Counted from the first letter of the stretch, positions 32,060 through 46,376 are shown. The stretch: 64,000 bases of DNA from Paragonimus westermani (GCA_008508345.1 QNGE01000150.1:1-64000); one strand, 5' to 3'. A program made the numbers and translations. The notes: generated by a model from the letters alone, not told the origin.

Positions 32060-35000
32060 AAATGTCGACTAATTGAGCTTGGTTGCGTGAATGTTGCTGA
32101 TGTTTAGTGGAGTTGTCTGTGAATTAAGAATACCTCATGGAGCCTAGTACTAAAAGCTATAAAAAAGCTGTCACTCTGATAACTCCTTACTTTCGTTTAT
32201 AGCTCGGTTGTGTTGTTTAAAAAGTGTCAGCATTTTGACGTTGGATAATTAAATATAGAAGTAGCAGCTTTTAGCAGCTAAATCCTCTGTCAGCTGTTTT
32301 CTTTAATTTCCTCACTCTTTCACTGCAAGATTGTGCTGCAGTTGAGCATCAGTGCAAGCCACTGATCTATTGATATTTATGATGACGACGATATATACAA
32401 TTCCTTCTTTTATTTGAATTCTGAAAAAAATGGTTTCCGTATGACCACCAGATTGCAGAATGGTAACACGAATAAGGTTCCTGCATATTATGCAATGAAG
32501 TGGTAGGTAGATAGGTTTAATGAATGTTTATAATAAAGCTGCATTCACCGTTCTGAAGACTCACTGCGTTTGGTTGAAGATTGCTGCAAAATTCGCATTT
32601 TATTCGTTTTATTCTTTCAGCTTAATTGAACTGCTGACTCATTGTGCTTACGAAATAAATAAACACAGGTCCCATGAGTGCCTGAAAATCTTTGCCGTCA
32701 CTTTCACAAAGCATTTGCTCTGCTCTGTTTAATGCAGCGATTATTATTCTAACCACACTTTTGTGATAGTTGGGAGACAAGATTGGGCTGTTAATGCACT
32801 CATATCTTTCATGTCTCATATTGACAGCATTCACAGTGGCTTGTGCATGGTGTGCTACGGGAGTGCTAAAATTGTCAATGTTTTCCGCATACGCCAATTG
32901 ATTTCGTTGATGGGTAGGTCGTGGCATTTTGACGGTTGCTCAACCACATTACCGCTAGCTTGTAAGATGCTCGGATCATGAGTTTCTTATTTCTATACCA
33001 ACCACACCAATAAGAGCTTGGCCGAACACTATATTGGGCACTTCAAAAGTATATACGGAAATCATTAACGGTTGAAGAATTACTGGTCATGACCTGTAAT
33101 CTGAGATTAGCACAAGAGAAGAGAGTCTGGAGCCTACTTCGTTTTAAAAGATTTCATCATTCAGGACTGAAATTATCCAGCGAAACAGCAACACGTTTAA
33201 TGCTACACACCTGAAATTCTTGATAAAGTCTGAGAAAAATTTGCCTGATGTGGGACCATAATTTCAAGTGTCTTTTAAATAGTCCATAAAGAAGAGGAAT
33301 TGTGATGTACATTACCCATTTAACAAAAAGCTGTGCTAAGATATAGGAACGAAATTTTCTAGAACGCTTTTCAGGAGAGGTGGCTTGTGGAGAAATTCTC
33401 ATAACCTGTTTTGAATTTTCCATAAGCTGGTTGAGAGGAGACTGCTGATCCTTGCATACAGGGACAAAGTTATATTGTTTTCATCCCAAGAGGACGGTAC
33501 CTCTGGCCACGATTAACATAAAGATTTAAATCCGTCCGGGTCTTCCTATGCATTTTCAAAGAAATTCTGTCCGGATCTATTTAGTTGGAAGTGTTGGCCT
33601 CTATTTCATGCAACAGGAACGCTTCAGACAAGACATTTTGGTAAAACTTTCATGAAAGTGAGCAAAAGAAAAAGGATGTACCGAAGTTGTAAACTGCGGC
33701 ATACTGATTGTTAACTGATCAGTAGAAGATAGTTATCCTAAAGGCTATCTTTTCGTTTGACTGGTGCAAGAGAGAAGTCAAGTATGAAGTCAAATGTCTG
33801 CATCTCACACATTCAAAAGCATTTCTATGTTAGCACGAGGCTTTCTGGCAATTTCGTTCAAAGTTGGAGCCGACTGTTACATTATTCGCCTTGTGCTGAC
33901 TGCCTTTCTTGCAAAGAACCTTTTTTTATCTTCCCTGACTGTCTTTAAGAAGTGGCTAATAGCTCGTGGATTACACGAGAAAGGTAAATGCCCCCGGGAA
34001 GAGGCACGTTTGAAGAGCTACTAGCCAACCGAATTTGTTCATGCATCAAGCTAGTTTCATATACCATGGTTCTTATATATTAGCAGACGGAAGTGACTGA
34101 GATGGCAGTCGTTCGGAAAAGTGCGAACTGAATTGTGATACCCTCACAACAGCGAAGAAAGCCAACCACTGCAGTCAGATAGTCACTATGACTTAGCAGA
34201 AATTTAGTACAAATCACGTAAACGTAACCATTTTTGTTTATGGTTACCAGCTTTAGCTTCCAAGCGGCGCCCATCTGAAGGTTACATCAGTTATGCTCAG
34301 ACTCCATGTAGTAACGCTGAAAACAGAGCTGAGTCAAACCTCTCTCCTTAATCTTGTTGAGTGCATCGGGTTTTAAAGGATTTTGAGGCATTTAAATTAC
34401 TAAAATTCCAAGCTATGTGGCGAAGTTTCGTTGTCCAAATGCAATGAAGGTGGGCGTTAGATAATTTATACTGAAATAAAATCAACAGGTTGGAATCGAC
34501 ACTGTTTATTTTGCAGTGTGGAGCTAGCGTAACCAAACTCTTGAACTTAGGGGACCGGAGGAAGTTAATTTGACCCACATTCGCTTACTAACCAGCCGGC
34601 ATGATTGGCTTTGTCGGTGTGATCCTTAACCGTTCATCTTAGCTGAGTAGTTCAATCAGATGACCCAATGACCAACGGCGAATGACGAAAGAAAGTCATT
34701 GCGCTATGGAGAGGACATCGTAAATATTTGTTCAGTGATGGAAAACAATTGGTTTTTGACAGTGTCGTGTTCAAAACAAAAAACCTCATCGGGAATATCT
34801 TGATTCTGTTATCCTGGTAGGCGCACTGTGTTCAACCGATGAGCTGAATAGTAAGTGAATAGCAGAGTGATGCTGTTGAGTGGACCATATGCATGTGATC
34901 CGAGTAAGTGTATATATTACCACCTTCAGACAAAGCTGCAGCCTGATCAACTTCGATATACCTGCTTTTTTTCGAAACCCGGTGTTACTGAGTTAGACGT

Positions 35001-36960
35001 GAAAAGCGGATACAGCCGCACTGGTGCAAGAACAAGGGGCTTGAATAATTACCGCTAGACATCAATACCTGCACGTACAACTAAGGAGATACTTGTTCAA
35101 GGATGACAGTTATCTTTTGCAAGGGACTAAACAGATTTTTTCAGTGGACAGATTACTTCAAGCTAATTCACCTAGCTACTTACATTGGCAACGTTCATGG
35201 CAATAAAACACAATTTTCTTTGATTGTTACGTGTTGTGTGGAATCGAAATCACCACCGCATTGTTGACTCAAGCACTTGTTGAAAATGCCCAACCATAAG
35301 TGAAGCGTGGAAAAAGGCAGTGAATTTGGTTGAGTAAGTGACAACAATACTGATTAATGCAAAACTTCCTTGAAGAGCAGACATATGAAACAAATGTGCA
35401 GGATATAAATCATTGCGCTACGATGTGATGTACAAAAACGTGATGAGTTTTTATTATTTGAAAGTGTTATGGTTCGCATGGCACTACAGTTGATTTTCTT
35501 GAACTTGGTAGACAATTGAAGTGATTACCAGTGTGAACAGTTAGACTATTAAATAAGGAAGTTATTGATGGACAGATCAAGCTAGTAATGTTTTCCCTGA
35601 GGATATCTCAAAAGAGTGATGGTCACCTACGTGTGGCCTATCGGAAACGCGAGCAACCGAACCGTTACCTCCGTAAGTTTAAATTCTCAATAGAGTACAC
35701 CTCGGCGTATGAGACCACGTGCCAACTTGAACCGGTTGCTAGTCGAAATTTATGGGTTGACATCTCCCTGTATGAAAAATACCAGCCGAACATCATGAAA
35801 TGCAATTATAGTGACAAGGTTGAGAAAGAGCCTCTTCTGAATACATGAGTCTTTACTCGACTACTGTAACAACTTCGATACTCAATAACTTATTCGTACA
35901 AAAGACCCCAGTGAATCAGACGGCTGTACACTGGAAAAAACTATAAGTGTAATCAGAGAGTCTTGCAAAGTCACAAAAATTCAATCAGTGAATACATGTT
36001 ATACTGTTAGGTATAGCCGACTATTCAAAAGCTGAATGAAACACGTTTGTTTGCTAGACTGAGAGTGAACTATCCCAAAACTAAAGGGAGATACCAAAAC
36101 AAAGTTTATATTTGCTGACAAATAAGAAAAATATTGTATACCTCTGAGAAAAGTGAACAGAATTTTACTAGTGATAGGCCAGGTTTAAATGGTTTGGACC
36201 TCACGAACTCCCATAAAAGCAATTATGGTGAATCGAACTGAATTACTACGGTTACGTTCAAGCCCACTTAGAGTTGTTTTGCATTACAGTAATAATGCAG
36301 TGGCATCACAGAAATGACTGTCATAACTAAAAATACTGTTGCAAACAATATTTAGACACGGTCGTTTTCATGCAGGGTAAATTAAGAAAAGCGAATAGTT
36401 GACTTCTGCTACAATAAACAGAGGGCGCAAAAACGAATGAGATTCTCTTAAGGAACGTAGGGTAGACCCATATCATGACCGAAGACGAATGCAACATCCG
36501 GTACTATTTGCCATAATGAACATAGACTTATCAACACTTCTCCAGCCTCGATATTGCACAACACTATAACATCGCATCACCGACAGTTGAACCGTGTTGA
36601 ACCGTGTGTGTCAAAGCGGGATTTGTCAGGAGCGGAATGCTGACACTTGTGTTGAAACTGTATGCACAGTGCTAATAAACCATACGACGGAAACACCCTT
36701 CGTGACAATGCTGTCATGAAACGTACACTGCCATTCTGAGGCTTACCCACAATGAAATTCGACTGTTGCTCCTTACAAACGTAAAGAAATATTTATGCGT
36801 GCTGTTCACTACATGAAATGTTTGCATGTGTTTAGTTAAACGGATGTGGTCTTTACTACTTACAAATCTCCAAAATTATTTTATAGGGGTTCTTAGTCGT
36901 CTATCTGCTATCGGATTTCCGCATTTCGAAAATCGATGGAATAGCAGTGAATAACATTCG
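32060..36960. other. No recognisable gene; upstream region of the host gene
   Basis: No transposon domain was recognised. Open frame 35588-35848 (86 codons, containing DGHLRVAYRKREQPNRYLRK) includes a good GTAAGT donor at about 35673 and might be an exon, but has no recognised domain or matching acceptor. The last few hundred bases before 36964 would contain the promoter and 5' UTR of the gene model. No clear TATA box or initiator was chosen. Confidence 0.4.
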
Positions 36961-36963
36961 TTT

Positions 36964-37270
36964 ATGAATAGATCAACGCCGCTCAATATTGTGCACTCGA
37001 AGCATCGTGCACAGTTGAACTACTTTTCTACAACACACACCAGAAGTGAAAATACTGACAGTGATGCTATTGATGAGCAGAGAACACGCCCTGATCTCTG
37101 TTGCTCAACTCCTTGCGCAGAAGGCAACACTTCGATTCAGGACTGGCTCTCTAATCTTGTATACGAATCAGCAGCTAGTGCATATGGCGAACAAATTGCA
37201 AGAGACAACGATTCGTCATTGTTCTCCATGGTTCATTCTGAATCAGTTTTCGACAGTTTTGAGTCTTTTG
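36964..37270 (+). CDS. Exon 1 of the four-exon host gene
   Basis: Starts at ATG 36964, with an in-frame TAA at 36952-36954 that supports this start. It encodes 102 residues plus one base of the next codon. Notable stretches are TDSDAIDEQ (acidic) and HSESVFDSFESF near the end. The donor at 37271 is GTGAGT. Reading through the intron would stop at 37296, so the intron is needed to extend the protein. Confidence 0.6.
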
Positions 37271-37318
37271 GTGAGTTTCCTTTTCCAACCTCATAAGTAT
37301 CAACGTGGGCTGTTTTAG
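37271..37318 (+). other. 48-bp intron 1
   Basis: Runs from GTGAGTTTCC to CTGTTTTAG. Its removal joins G|GT into a Gly codon and continues as KPDYPQVKAADD. Its length (48) is divisible by three but it contains an in-frame stop, so retention would truncate the protein. Confidence 0.65.
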
Positions 37319-37666
37319 GTAAGCCGGATTATCCTCAAGTGAAGGCAGCGGACGATCAGAAGCCAAGGCTTTGCTGGAACTACTACCATTCTTGTACAAA
37401 AGCGATCAGTTCACAAGGAAATTCCATTTCTACAGCGAATTCAGATTTGATGTCCTACCCGTATCCCGGATTTTTATCAACCTACGGAGGTGTCCATTCT
37501 CAATTGCGGTGTGACGGCCCACTGTGCAGCCAGCACGAATTTGTTCGAAACACTTGTGACGCCAATATATACTCTACGACTGTTCACTCATCCAGAATAA
37601 AATATGCAGTTGACCAAGAACACAGTGCTATAGCACATCAGACATCGGAACATCGAACCCATCCAG
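37319..37666 (+). CDS. Exon 2 of the four-exon host gene
   Basis: Encodes 116 residues including QKPRLCWNYYHSCTKAI, SYPYPGFLSTYGG and CDGPLCSQHEF. The donor CAG|GTACTG at 37667 leaves a phase-1 end. Without splicing the frame stays open to a stop at 37873-37875, giving a possible alternative C-terminus. An AG at 37718-37719 could create a local 53-bp intron, but that leads quickly to a stop. The long-range junction to 46377 fits the phase exactly (G|AG = Glu). Confidence 0.58.
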
Positions 37667-38192
37667 GTACTGTCAAGCGCATTTTAATGATGACCAACGT
37701 ACTTTATTTATTCTTCCAGCTATGGCTAGCAAAGAGTTTAAGCCCGTATGAAAAACAACCTGTACGTCGAAGAAACGTTTTAAGATTAAAAGGTGACTGC
37801 TATCGAATAGTTGGCACGAATTTAGTTGATGGCACTTACGTTTCGGAAAACTTACTCTTACAGTATCTTTCGTGATCATCAGCCTAATTCAAAGTAGATG
37901 ATTTATTATGTTGTTCAGAACGAAGTCATCATCTGTTCAAAAAACTGTTATATTTCAATAGTACTGCTAATTGGTGACATATCGTCTCAGCATACACTGA
38001 ATAGTGACGAAAGATTTCGTTTACATAAATTGAAACACATTAATAGTAAGAGTGTTAACGTTACGTAGATTGCAATTCTTCCTTTTTCATATTGCTACGA
38101 CTTAAATAATAAAGTTCCTACATGGTTACACCGTCAAGTGTACGGGGACGCAGTATTCCAGTTCAGTCTTCTAGAGCAGTTTGTCATTTCAA

Positions 38193-38247
38193 CCGGGATT
38201 TGAACTCAAAGCCACCTGTTATCCTGCGACGTTTCTGACTGTGCTAA
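38193..38247 (-). repeat. tRNA-derived SINE-like fragment
   Basis: On the minus strand an A-box-like TTAGCACAGTCAG (38235-38247) is followed by a B-box-like GAGTTCAAATCCCGG (38193-38207). Spacing is as in tRNA genes. No cloverleaf acceptor stem closes it, so it is a SINE head or tRNA pseudogene rather than a working tRNA. Confidence 0.45.
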
Positions 38248-41210
38248 TATCACAGAACTTCTGCTTAGTTAAACATTGTCATATTTGCTCGATACTTCAA
38301 GTTGCAACTAACATGATCACTTTCAGTTACCCAGGTCAATTCAACATTCAAAATTAGCCTTTTACTTCTAATTAGGCAGACTGGAAACCGTTGTCTAATT
38401 TTAAATAACCAAGCCGGAAAACTGTTGTTGGATCAAGATCTGATTTGCGTAAAAATTTCACATCCCAGGTTTCACTGCATTCTTCCGGTTATAGTAAAGA
38501 ATGAATGATTTGCGGGTGAACCGAACAGAACCGAGAATCTGTGAACAAATTAAAAGCTGTAATCGAACTGATGTTTAACTGCAATAAAGTAATGCATATG
38601 AAGGAAAGTAGAAGGCCATTCAGCACTCCCCGAAAATTAACATACGTTTGGTTAGACATTTAGGGGGTTATTTTGGCCAATTTTTTTTACAAAGGACGTG
38701 GCAACAGTTTTAGTGTAACAGAATACTGTAGCAAATTCATGATTGCGTTCGGCTTTTACTTCATTCAAGCAGTGAGTCGGTGTTGTATATTTAGCCTGTA
38801 ATCTCTTATATGATCCACCTTTTATCACATAAGTAAAAAATATTTGTCTCTGATCCATGAAATGTCTGCCAGATGATCCTTTTGAATGTCACCCCACAAC
38901 ATCAGCCACAAGATGAGATAGAAAAGGCGAAAAATATTTTACAACAAATAATACTCAAATTTTGTACGTTTTATTTCCAATTTAACATTTTGAACAGATT
39001 CGGCAGTAGATAGCACAAGCGAATATTCTTTGCACTACTGTATTAAGGAATCACGATTTGGATATGGTAAGCAATAGCCTTGAGGATAAACAGCGACGTA
39101 GTTGATAGAATACTCACCGAGGGAATGACAAATAAATATTAACATGATGTTGCAGTTTTTAGTTCAATTTAATCTTTCACAGCAAAAGTAAATGGTGAGT
39201 GGACTGGTTGTTAACTTGTTTTCTCAGAGTGTAAACTGAATTTTTGATTAATGGGTTTCATCTTTCCACACAGACCACCACAGAGATTACGTACTGGTCC
39301 ATAGTTCAAATGGTTTCTAGAAGCAATTGGACTTTAATCGCGTGAAGTGAAGTGGGAACGGATATTTCAGACTGTTTCTCAACTCTGGATAACAAAGCAA
39401 ATCAACCTGATTAGGCGCATTAGTTCACGTTCAACACCCATTTAAAACTCAATAAACAGTGAATTGTTGAACGCAGTGGGTACTAATATATGCTGAAACT
39501 TCGCCTCCACTGGCTAATCTGTATTTATTCAAAATGACTCGAGTATTCTAGGTTAAGTATTTCAATGGTAAACTAAACTATCAGTTGAAATCTTCCAGTA
39601 GGTATTAATTTTATGGTGTATATAATGCTGAGCAGTTGAATTACAAGTATATCGTGGAAATACTTCGGAGAACTGTATGTGACATCGCACTTTAGACTTT
39701 TGTTTAAAGCAACCAGCCTGGAACACTTAGCGATTACCGCTTATACGGCTGACGTTAAGCAACTTTCCCGAGCTATTTAAATATTACTGGTGGAACTAAA
39801 TACCTTGCAAACTCAGTGAATTTCACCAACCCAGTGGTTTGTGTCTTCTTTTCGATGCCGAAGGTTACGAAGCCCATGAAATTTTATCAAACCAGGTAGC
39901 TTAATGTAAACAACGTGGAGACAGAATAGCCTGAGTATAAATAAATTTTGCATTCCATAAGCTTACTTTTTTACGCAGCCTAATGTTTCATATGACGCAA
40001 CACTGGTGTCAGCTGCCGTCGGTTAGCAATGTGTTTCGTCATTTGGTGGGCAATTGCGCATAATCAGCTTAATTTGGTGAAGGCCTTCTTAGTAAACAGT
40101 TGCTGACCGACAGTTTACCAGGTAGACGCAGACAGTATAAATCTGTAGGACTATTGGGTTTTTCTTCAATGTAGTATTGGAAATCATTTTGACTAGCACG
40201 CCTAGCAAGTTCTCTGAAGTTGGGCTTCAGGCGACAAACTGGTGTAGCACACTGTCTGATGTATCAACACGTTACAAGAGTAATGTAAGAAGATAAACTT
40301 CTGTAGAAATTAAATTTTGACTGCCTCCTGAGATTTGCTCTGCTACATAATGTCTTACTTTTTCACATAGGTTAAGCTACACAATTATGCTTTGCATGTC
40401 ATTACGGTCCTCCTAATTCCTGGTGTCTATAGTTTAAAAAACCAGTGGTGCTCTGTCGGTTGGTGGTGTTGTTTGGCGGTGGTGGATGGTGGACATGGCT
40501 TCATGTCCAAGATGAATGCACCAGACCGAGTGACAAACACAGCAGAGAGACCGGTGCAAACACCAATTGCACGATAAGTTCTAACTCGCGCTCATCGATT
40601 ATTCGACATGATTGGATAAACGCTGGCGGATTAAGAAAGTGCTGCATTAGAAACAAACGTTAGTCACCCAGAAATTTGAAACAGTAAATTGGATGAAGAA
40701 GGAATCCTAAACAGCCTATTTATAGCAGACGGAGATGCTAATCAACAAAACCGTTTAAATTTTGCAGTTACCTGAGGCCATGTTTATTCGCATGATTCTG
40801 TTCAGGTGATTACATGGCTTGAGGCAACAGATGCTTCAACCGTAATGCGAATATGCATGAAGGAGAATAGCTGAAAAACGAAACTTGACACGTGTAGCTG
40901 ATAGTAACTATTTGGCGTACAACCTCCTTCTCACTTGCTACACTAACACGCCTTGCAGTAAATCTGGCTTACTTCACAGACAACAGGCATTGTATTGTGC
41001 ATGTCTGAGAGTCCTAATTATCTTGTTCACGTACACTGTTGCTTACATCTGTATCATCCAACACATTGCACATCATTTTCAAGTTGACCATCACTTACAT
41101 TTGATCGCAGCCTTCGCATTCAGATAGACTTTTCAGCCAGCCTCTTTCGAAAAGAATCACTAGGCTTGAGTTTCGCTCTCATTAGAGCTCATCAGTAGTG
41201 CATATCCTTG

Positions 41211-41284
41211 CCATGACCGATATTTGAACTCCGGCCATTCCAAACATGAGACAACCGTGTTAACCACTGCGCCATCGACCTCAC
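41211..41284 (-). repeat. tRNA-derived SINE-like fragment
   Basis: On the minus strand TGGCGCAGTGGTTA (41261-41274, A box) precedes CCGGAGTTCAAATATCGG (near 41217-41234, B box in a T-arm-like stem). This is the clearest tRNA-like copy in the window. The acceptor stem does not close. Pol III promoter boxes with tRNA spacing fit a SINE head. Confidence 0.55.
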
Positions 41285-44200
41285 ATTAGGCACGACCGAA
41301 TTATCCAATCTGAACGCTCAACCACTCTCGCTTTTGAACAATGATCAGGTTGCCCGATCGTCTAGAGAGGAGACACAGCAACTGTCCTGTTAAATCCAGT
41401 CGATAACCCCGCGATTAGGACTTCTGAGACAAGTCAAGATCACTGATCTCATTAAACCTGCAAGGCGACATTGCACATTACTGTGAAAGAATATCACTCG
41501 AACACATTTAAACTGGCATCTACACGATTTTGAGAAAACTGGCCTACAAAACAGATAATAACAGTAGTTGACTCTGCAAAGGTTCCCATCTAGAATGGAA
41601 CGCCACAAAAACCTTGCTAATGAGTGCCCCGAATGTAGTATCGTGTTTGATTGTGACCTGAAGCGGACGTGGAACGAATTGACAATGCTATTGTGAATTG
41701 CAACCGACACCCAACAGCACAATTAAAACATTAGGGATCCTCAACTAGTTACGTGAATATTACGTGGTTTGTCCAGCATCTTGCGGTCTCTGTTGCGTAT
41801 TTAATAATCACTGACCGCCTCTGTACTGCTTCAACTAGGTCTCATTTTTGACTTCGCATAATTTGGAAAGGCCCAGCGGTGCTGACTAAAAGTTCCAATC
41901 CTCGTAATATCTCTGTGGTCCTAATTCTAAGTATTAACGACTCACTCCCGCACTTTGCGCGGTGAAGTTGGTGAAGAAGCTGTATGGCGTTTATTCCCTT
42001 GGTGTGTGATTAATTATTTTCCGAGTTTAGCCATCGCGTTTTTTCTTGCCCAAAGGTGAACGTGTTCAATTTGGGATGTCCAGTGAAAAAATTGTCGGCG
42101 AGTGAACTTGCGGTTTGATCTAAATCTCAATGAAGGAAGCCTGCGCTCTGTATTCTCTGAGTAGCTCGTATAAAATTTGCTTTTCAGCCTTGCCTATCTC
42201 ATGGGTGGCAATTCCAGTTATTCTGTGAGCTAGGTAGTTAATGCGCATTCAGTTTTTCTAGGCTTACAGTTAAACAAATGAATACTGGACACCAGACTGA
42301 GTAATTATATCGTATTGTATAAACTGAGATGAAATGTCAATTCTTTTTTAATAGTTTTGAAACATTATCAAATTTCCACGTATGACTGTGAGTATGACGT
42401 GGTGATGTGCCCGGATTTTTGTGTCTGACCACCTTCAGCTCTTGAATGTGACGTGAAAAGAAGACCACATGCTTACAGCTTGTGAACTTGGATATCGCTT
42501 GCGAGTTACGCTCACTCACTTAGCAAACCCGCTCCATCTTTGTGTTTGTTACACATTACATATCTGACGTTTCGTTAACAATGATAGGAGCTGGAGACCT
42601 GACATTCGTCATGATGTAGACGCGACCAGCAATCTGGGGCAGATAACCCACAGTAACAACTGTGGGGTCAGGGCCAAATTATTCTTGTAACAGCGTTACT
42701 GTTTGGTGGTAAAAGTGCATTCCACACAAAAACCACACCGGTTAACCTTCTCAATAGGGCTCGCATTTTATCCGGGACAGTGACAAGGTAAACTACATCA
42801 GCCGCACGATCAGTATTGTTCTCGCTATGACTACACAAACACGTCATTCAAAGGTGGTTGTTGCCTTCAGATGACTGTTACCCGTCGCGTTATAGAGAAG
42901 ATAATAGATCTGTCTTCCTTGTCGGAAACCACCTGAGGTAGAATAGGCTTGAAGAGTATGTTCACGGGTGCTCACTCAGCACTCGCGGGAGAGCAATAAT
43001 GGCTGTAACAAAAGGAATTATATTTTAACCGGAACTTCCCTGAGGTGCTGAGAGCCTGAAAACATTAGGTCGCGCAATCGGGTCAAAAGAGGCCTTACGT
43101 TGAAAATTACTATTAGTATTGTTGTTCGAGTCAAGGAGAAGTTGTGTTTCAATGTCTGTGAAAAAAATGCGGATATAACCAGCAGCCAGTTTGGAATTCC
43201 GTCCATATTTCTCAGAATTGGTTCTCTCGGAATCCGCCTCACTACTAGAACGATGTGTCAAATTGATGAGACAGAAGACAGACTAATATGACTGTAGATG
43301 TCATACGAGAAAATACTAGTAACTATGCCATGATTAGTAGCTAACACTGCGCAAGTTAAACCTCTTCAACCTCTTGTGTTGAACAAAACTGTATTACCGT
43401 GTCATACAACAACCTCCTACAACAAACCTTGAAACAATTTGGAGCAAGAAGGTCGGTCAGACGTTTTGTCACGTTGTAATAACTTGAGCTCTAACTCCAA
43501 TTCTATTTGTTAAACAGGGTGTTGGGAATGTCTCCACTAAACAATACTTCGTCATCTGTCTTTGGGTGGAGTGATTCTAATTACACGGTTTGTCTCCAAT
43601 TGGGACCAATCCATCAGTCAAATCACCACAACAATCTGTAAATTTGTAAAGCAATCTTTGTCCACACTGGCACAAGTAACCACATGGTGTGAAGCAAGAT
43701 AAATACATCAAAATTGAGGACAGTCTTTTTTTGGTAGAGCAACAGATAACTGGCAAAATCTTTCGAAACTGGTGATTTACACGGAGAAGTCACCACAAGC
43801 TCCGTTGTTTGTCGTACTGAGCTCCATATGCAGAGTCTAAGAGATGCACACGGTTGTATCACCTAACCACGATTGCTGTTGCTGTGCCAAGTATGTCTCG
43901 GCTGCGAATAACCCGCTGTTGGACGACCAGGCATAATGCGCTCCTCAAATCTAGCTTGTCATATCAGCAATATGTTGGCTGTAGAAAACATTTCTAGCAG
44001 TACACAAACTGCTGTCTGTTGGAGAGTAAGAAGAGAAGAGCAACATCTTCCTGGTTCGCGTACATAGCCGTTAGCTAAAGTAACGAGATTAGCGCCTCAA
44101 AAACGACTGTTTTCCAGGATTTATTTAAGAGTGCTTTGCTCTCCCCTAACGTTAAGTATGATCTTCAATCCGACCGTCTGACGAGATCCGGCTCCTTCAT

Positions 44201-44618
44201 AGCTAGAGGCCTGGAAGATACCTGGAGATCCACCACACTGTCCAGGATCGGTTTTAAGTAAAGAGCAATACAAAAGTTACAACTGCGTTATCTGATACAC
44301 ATTTAGTTCCAGTTTAGAAGGTGTACTGTTCAGATCAGCTGGGCAACCTGTTTGATGGTGCTTGTGGACTTCAAACAGTAGATGTTGACTCTCTCTGTAA
44401 GCATCTCAGTTGGAATCAGGTCAGGGGGAAAAGAACAAAACCAAAGGAGCAGTCCATTTAAACAAGTATAAAGATGTGATATTTTGCCGTAGCACATTCC
44501 GAAGACAAAGGTTGGATAGAGAAAACACATCAGTCGCTTATGGTGGAACACGAGAATACTAAGTAATGGGGGTCATACTTGAAGTCATTTCCACAGTCCG
44601 ATCGGCTTGACATTAAGG

Positions 44619-44700
44619 GCTCAGCCGAATAGCTCAGTGAATAAGACATTGCCAGTTGACTCCCGTCACTAAGTACACGATGTAGGTATTTGAAACTCTG
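44619..44700 (+). repeat. tRNA-like fragment with long spacing
   Basis: A-box-like TAGCTCAGTGA at 44630-44640 and a weak B-box-like GGTATTTGAAACTC at 44685-44698. The longer spacing recalls tRNA-Ser/Leu-type variable arms. The B box is mismatched, so this is low confidence. Confidence 0.3.
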
Positions 44701-46376
44701 TTATGTTTCGAGAGATTACTGAAATTTTCCCAACCTCTTTGTGTAATAAGCCATCGGTCACGGTCGTGTTTAGAGTGATCATGGCGCCATATGCCTAAAG
44801 GTGCCCCCAACACTTTTGCTTACAAAAGAGCAGTGGTGCAGTTATAAGAACTGTTATTCAATATGCTCACATATTGTGCCTAATTAACCATCTGCTTCTA
44901 GGCAGCCAGAAATGCACCATTTAACGCAATGTGCATAACTACACTATATCAGGTCACTCCTTGCTGGTTTACGTATTATGGTTTAAGAGCAAAAGATCCA
45001 GTTAGAATAGCATGCACAGTAACGCAAGACATAAACTTGACCATTTCTTCAGTGTCGCTGGCAGAGTCAGGCAACTCATACTACCACCTGATTAGATCTT
45101 GGGCTACCTATTTACTTATATATATAAATGTGTGTATAACAAAAATCAAGTGTAAAGAAAATGTCTGAGTATCGAGCCGTGTGAATGTGACAAACTTTAG
45201 TAAATGGAATTGGCAATAAATGTTTCCAATAAAAATGACAATGTTACAAACAGTCTAGGCTCTTACTATAAGCCCTTGCTTTTATCCTATGGACTACTGT
45301 TCGCAGTCTAATTTAACAATGTTTCATCGTCTGTCATAGATAACAAAACCTGGCAGGAATCAGGGTACTATACTAATGATGCAGTAAAAATGACTGGTTT
45401 AAGGCTAACTAATTTTCAATCTACCGACTATAATGGATGAGTAGATGATTGTTTTTCAAGTGTTAGTACCATTTTATGGTATGACCATACCTACCTACAG
45501 TCAAAGGTCAGAACTTATAGAAACCAAATCATACTGATGAATGTTGAATGTTACATAACTGAAATAGTGTGTGTTATTCACTGTTTTCTTGTATGCGAGT
45601 TGGTTGGCATAGACCAAAAAACATTCACACCTAAGTTAAGCACTCTTAGTCAATAAAACTTTTGAACCAACCTGAATTGAGTCTACCAATTTTTCCAGTT
45701 TGTTTGTGAATTCGAAGGTCACGGTCAACCACGACTAATGTCCGTTTTACCAGTTGGCTTTAATTTTCCATGTCGTGCAAAGATTTTGACAGGTCTCAAA
45801 TCACTTACACTGCTGGTGTTTGATGACCGGTGTGAAGTGATTTGCGTACGTAATTCCGATTAATTTTAGGAAAACTATTTCGTATAAGAATGCCAATTCG
45901 CACTGGTAACCCCTAACAGGGATGGAAAATACCGTGCAGTTTTATGCTAATCAGCTTTCATACTGATGTATCTATTTCATTGTTCTTGGGCTTCTCGCGC
46001 ATAATTGGAGTGTGAATAGCTCGACTGTCATTTAGATCGGTATCTTTTGTACTACTAAGACACTGTTCTGAGTATCTAAGCTACCTCTATGAGTGGATCC
46101 TTTGTGAAGTAAGCACATTCTAGAAGTGAGTTATGCTGCTTGTCTTTAACCGTACAGTCTGAGTGAACACAGATCTTCCGTGGTTGGCAGTCTACAGTGT
46201 CGAAATGCATGATTACTTGAAACTAGACCAAGGTGGATGGTTCTTTGAACAAACCATGCTTAGCAGTTAGATTAATAAGAAATGTAGCTACACGATTAGG
46301 AGTTTTTCAGTTCATCTTCATCATATACTGTCAGAAACCCACGTGTTTCTATCACTTGCCACGCGACTGTTTACAG

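Larger units (their letters stand above)
37667..46376 (+). other. 8.7-kb intron 2 with SINE-like fragments
   Basis: Large phase-1 intron. It holds three tRNA-like fragments (38193-38247, 41211-41284, 44619-44700) and no protein relic that I could recognise. It is inferred from matching phases and the open exons at both ends; a missed exon inside it is possible. Confidence 0.45.

Noticed and set aside
37667..37875. Exon 2 continuing to the stop at 37873-37875 as the main product
   Set aside because: The GT donor at 37667 joins in the correct phase to a long open exon at 46377. The read-through remains possible only as an alternative form.
41211..41284. Functional tRNA gene
   Set aside because: A and B boxes are present but the acceptor stem does not pair and the anticodon arm is unclear.
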